DNA of 14,284 bases from SSSZ01 sp035345935 (lineage in GTDB: Bacteria > Pseudomonadota > Gammaproteobacteria > Burkholderiales > Rhodocyclaceae). Location of the stretch: contig DAORDK010000077.1 in NCBI GenBank assembly GCA_035345935.1, positions 1 through 14,284 on the forward strand, read 5' to 3'. A model generated the notes under the pieces. The model made no database searches and was not told the DNA's origin. It saw only the letters and a program-made list of their open reading frames with translations. Each line of letters opens with the position of its first letter. Position 1 is the stretch's first letter. Below, piece after piece: positions 13,675 through 14,284 of the stretch. The translations under genes and the position numbers were made by a program.

Positions 13675-13705
13675 CCGTCCGTGGGCAGCCTTCGCTCACG
13701 GACGG
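13675..13705. terminator. hairpin after purM, possible terminator without T run
   Basis: Perfect nine-base arms CCGTCCGTG/CACGGACGG (13675-13683 with 13697-13705), which can extend inward by three more pairs including one G-U, start two bases after the purM stop. There is no T tract behind the stem, so it may protect the 3' end or act with Rho. Confidence 0.5.
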
Positions 13706-13737
13706 TCTCACTAAACGGTGCTAGAACCTAAATAGAT

Positions 13738-13762
13738 TCTCCTGCAAGACCCGGTCAGGAGA
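13738..13762. repeat. inverted repeat at the 3' end of the outer-membrane protein gene
   Basis: TCTCCTG (13738-13744) pairs with CAGGAGA (13756-13762) across an 11-base loop. On the minus strand it starts one base after the barrel gene's stop codon and is followed by the AT-rich ATCTATTTAGG, so it may be a weak terminator for that gene. Confidence 0.4.
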
Positions 13763-13763
13763 T

Positions 13764-14284
13764 TCAGAAAGAACCGACCAAGCCCAATATGGGGCCTTGG
13801 ATAGTCGAACTGACGTCGTGGTTCTCGGCGCCAATCAGATTGAATGGCGGGGAGGACGCACGAATGGCATAGCCAATATTCTTGATCGATACAGTCTGAG
13901 CCCGATACCCAAGCATTAAGGAGAGGCTACTCAACCCGAGGCTCGTATTCTCGGCCGGTGCGAGCAACTGATAGGATAGCCCGACTTCACCAATCCAGTA
14001 GGAGCCATTCCACTTTTTCCGACCGTTGCCGTCAGGTAGATTTGATTTCTCCTGGGCAGGCCCGAATGCAAAGTTACCGTAGAGAGAAAGCTTTTCGCGC
14101 AATGGTGCGTTAGCGTTCAGACCGAGCAAGAGCCCGGTCACTGTGGCTCTTCCGGCTTGGCCGCCATTGAGTGCCGTCGTGTCGTCTGTACTCAAGGTAT
14201 CGATTTCGCCGCGTTTGTAGACGATTGAGGCGAGAATGTTGGGTGTCAGTGCATACCCTAAACTAACGTCGTATTCGCCGCGCT
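13764..14284 (-). CDS. probable outer membrane beta-barrel protein, C-terminal part (5' end outside window)
   Basis: The last 172 residues of a protein whose frame stays open to the window edge; it starts somewhere beyond base 14284. Alternating polar and hydrophobic residues form short strands typical of a transmembrane barrel: GEYDVSLGYALTPNILASIVYKR near the left limit, then GLLLGLNANAPL, EKLSLYGNFAFGP, SYWIGEVGLSYQLL and SLSLMLGYRAQTV. It ends in ILGLVGSF, with the C-terminal Phe recognised by the BAM complex. There are no Cys residues in the visible part. I cannot assign a family. GC over 13801-14280 is about 54% by hand count, clearly below purM next to it, which suggests a different history. 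A TTG at 14195 is an internal codon, not the start. Confidence 0.7.
   Translation of the reverse strand, partial: RGEYDVSLGYALTPNILASIVYKRGEIDTLSTDDTTALNGGQAGRATVTGLLLGLNANAPLREKLSLYGNFAFGPAQEKSNLPDGNGRKKWNGSYWIGEVGLSYQLLAPAENTSLGLSSLSLMLGYRAQTVSIKNIGYAIRASSPPFNLIGAENHDVSSTIQGPILGLVGSF

Overview
The window looks like ordinary chromosome from a GC-rich betaproteobacterium. Rhodocyclales or a close relative is my best guess, from gene content and protein character only; I could not run a search. By eye, GC is above 60% in most genes and falls to about 54% at the right edge. Nothing here is an obvious mobile element, CRISPR array or defence system, and most genes are housekeeping. No gap between genes exceeds 300 bases; the longest are 9184-9333 and 9583-9722, both described below.

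Layout, left to right. Positions 1-1300 hold the 3' part of an ABC-F ATPase (Uup), followed by a 44-residue single-span membrane protein (1332-1466) that overlaps by 13 bp the end of a convergent HDOD-domain gene (1454-2299, minus). A YcbL-like metallo-beta-lactamase-fold hydrolase (2420-3055, plus) lies between that gene and a second HDOD protein with a degenerate EAL-like N-terminal half (3072-4262, minus). A DNA-3-methyladenine glycosylase II-like gene (4380-4997) diverges from the second HDOD gene and may be read from a leaderless transcript.

Positions 5090-9183 form a plus-strand housekeeping run: accA (fatty acid synthesis), tilS (decoding of AUA codons, apparently a short form), dapA (lysine and cell-wall precursor synthesis) and bamC (outer-membrane protein assembly). 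It ends at a strong bidirectional terminator shared with a small Ala/Pro-rich repeat lipoprotein (9334-9582, minus). That gene has a strong extended -10 promoter and two adjoining palindromes at its predicted transcription start. A conserved-looking protein of unknown function (9723-10199, minus) follows. Then come rlmD (23S rRNA m5U1939 methyltransferase, plus), a second bidirectional terminator, a Bax inhibitor-1 family membrane protein (minus), tRNA-Ser(UGA) and purM (purine synthesis). The last 520 bases hold the C-terminal part of a probable outer-membrane beta-barrel (minus) with lower GC than the rest.

Several plus-strand genes (accA, dapA, rlmD, purM, tRNA-Ser) share a TAGAAT/TAAAAT-like -10 element followed by a GC-rich discriminator and no clear -35. 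The points most worth a second look are the repeat lipoprotein and its control region, the degenerate EAL-HDOD protein, the short TilS, the possible leaderless glycosylase mRNA, and the compositional break after purM.
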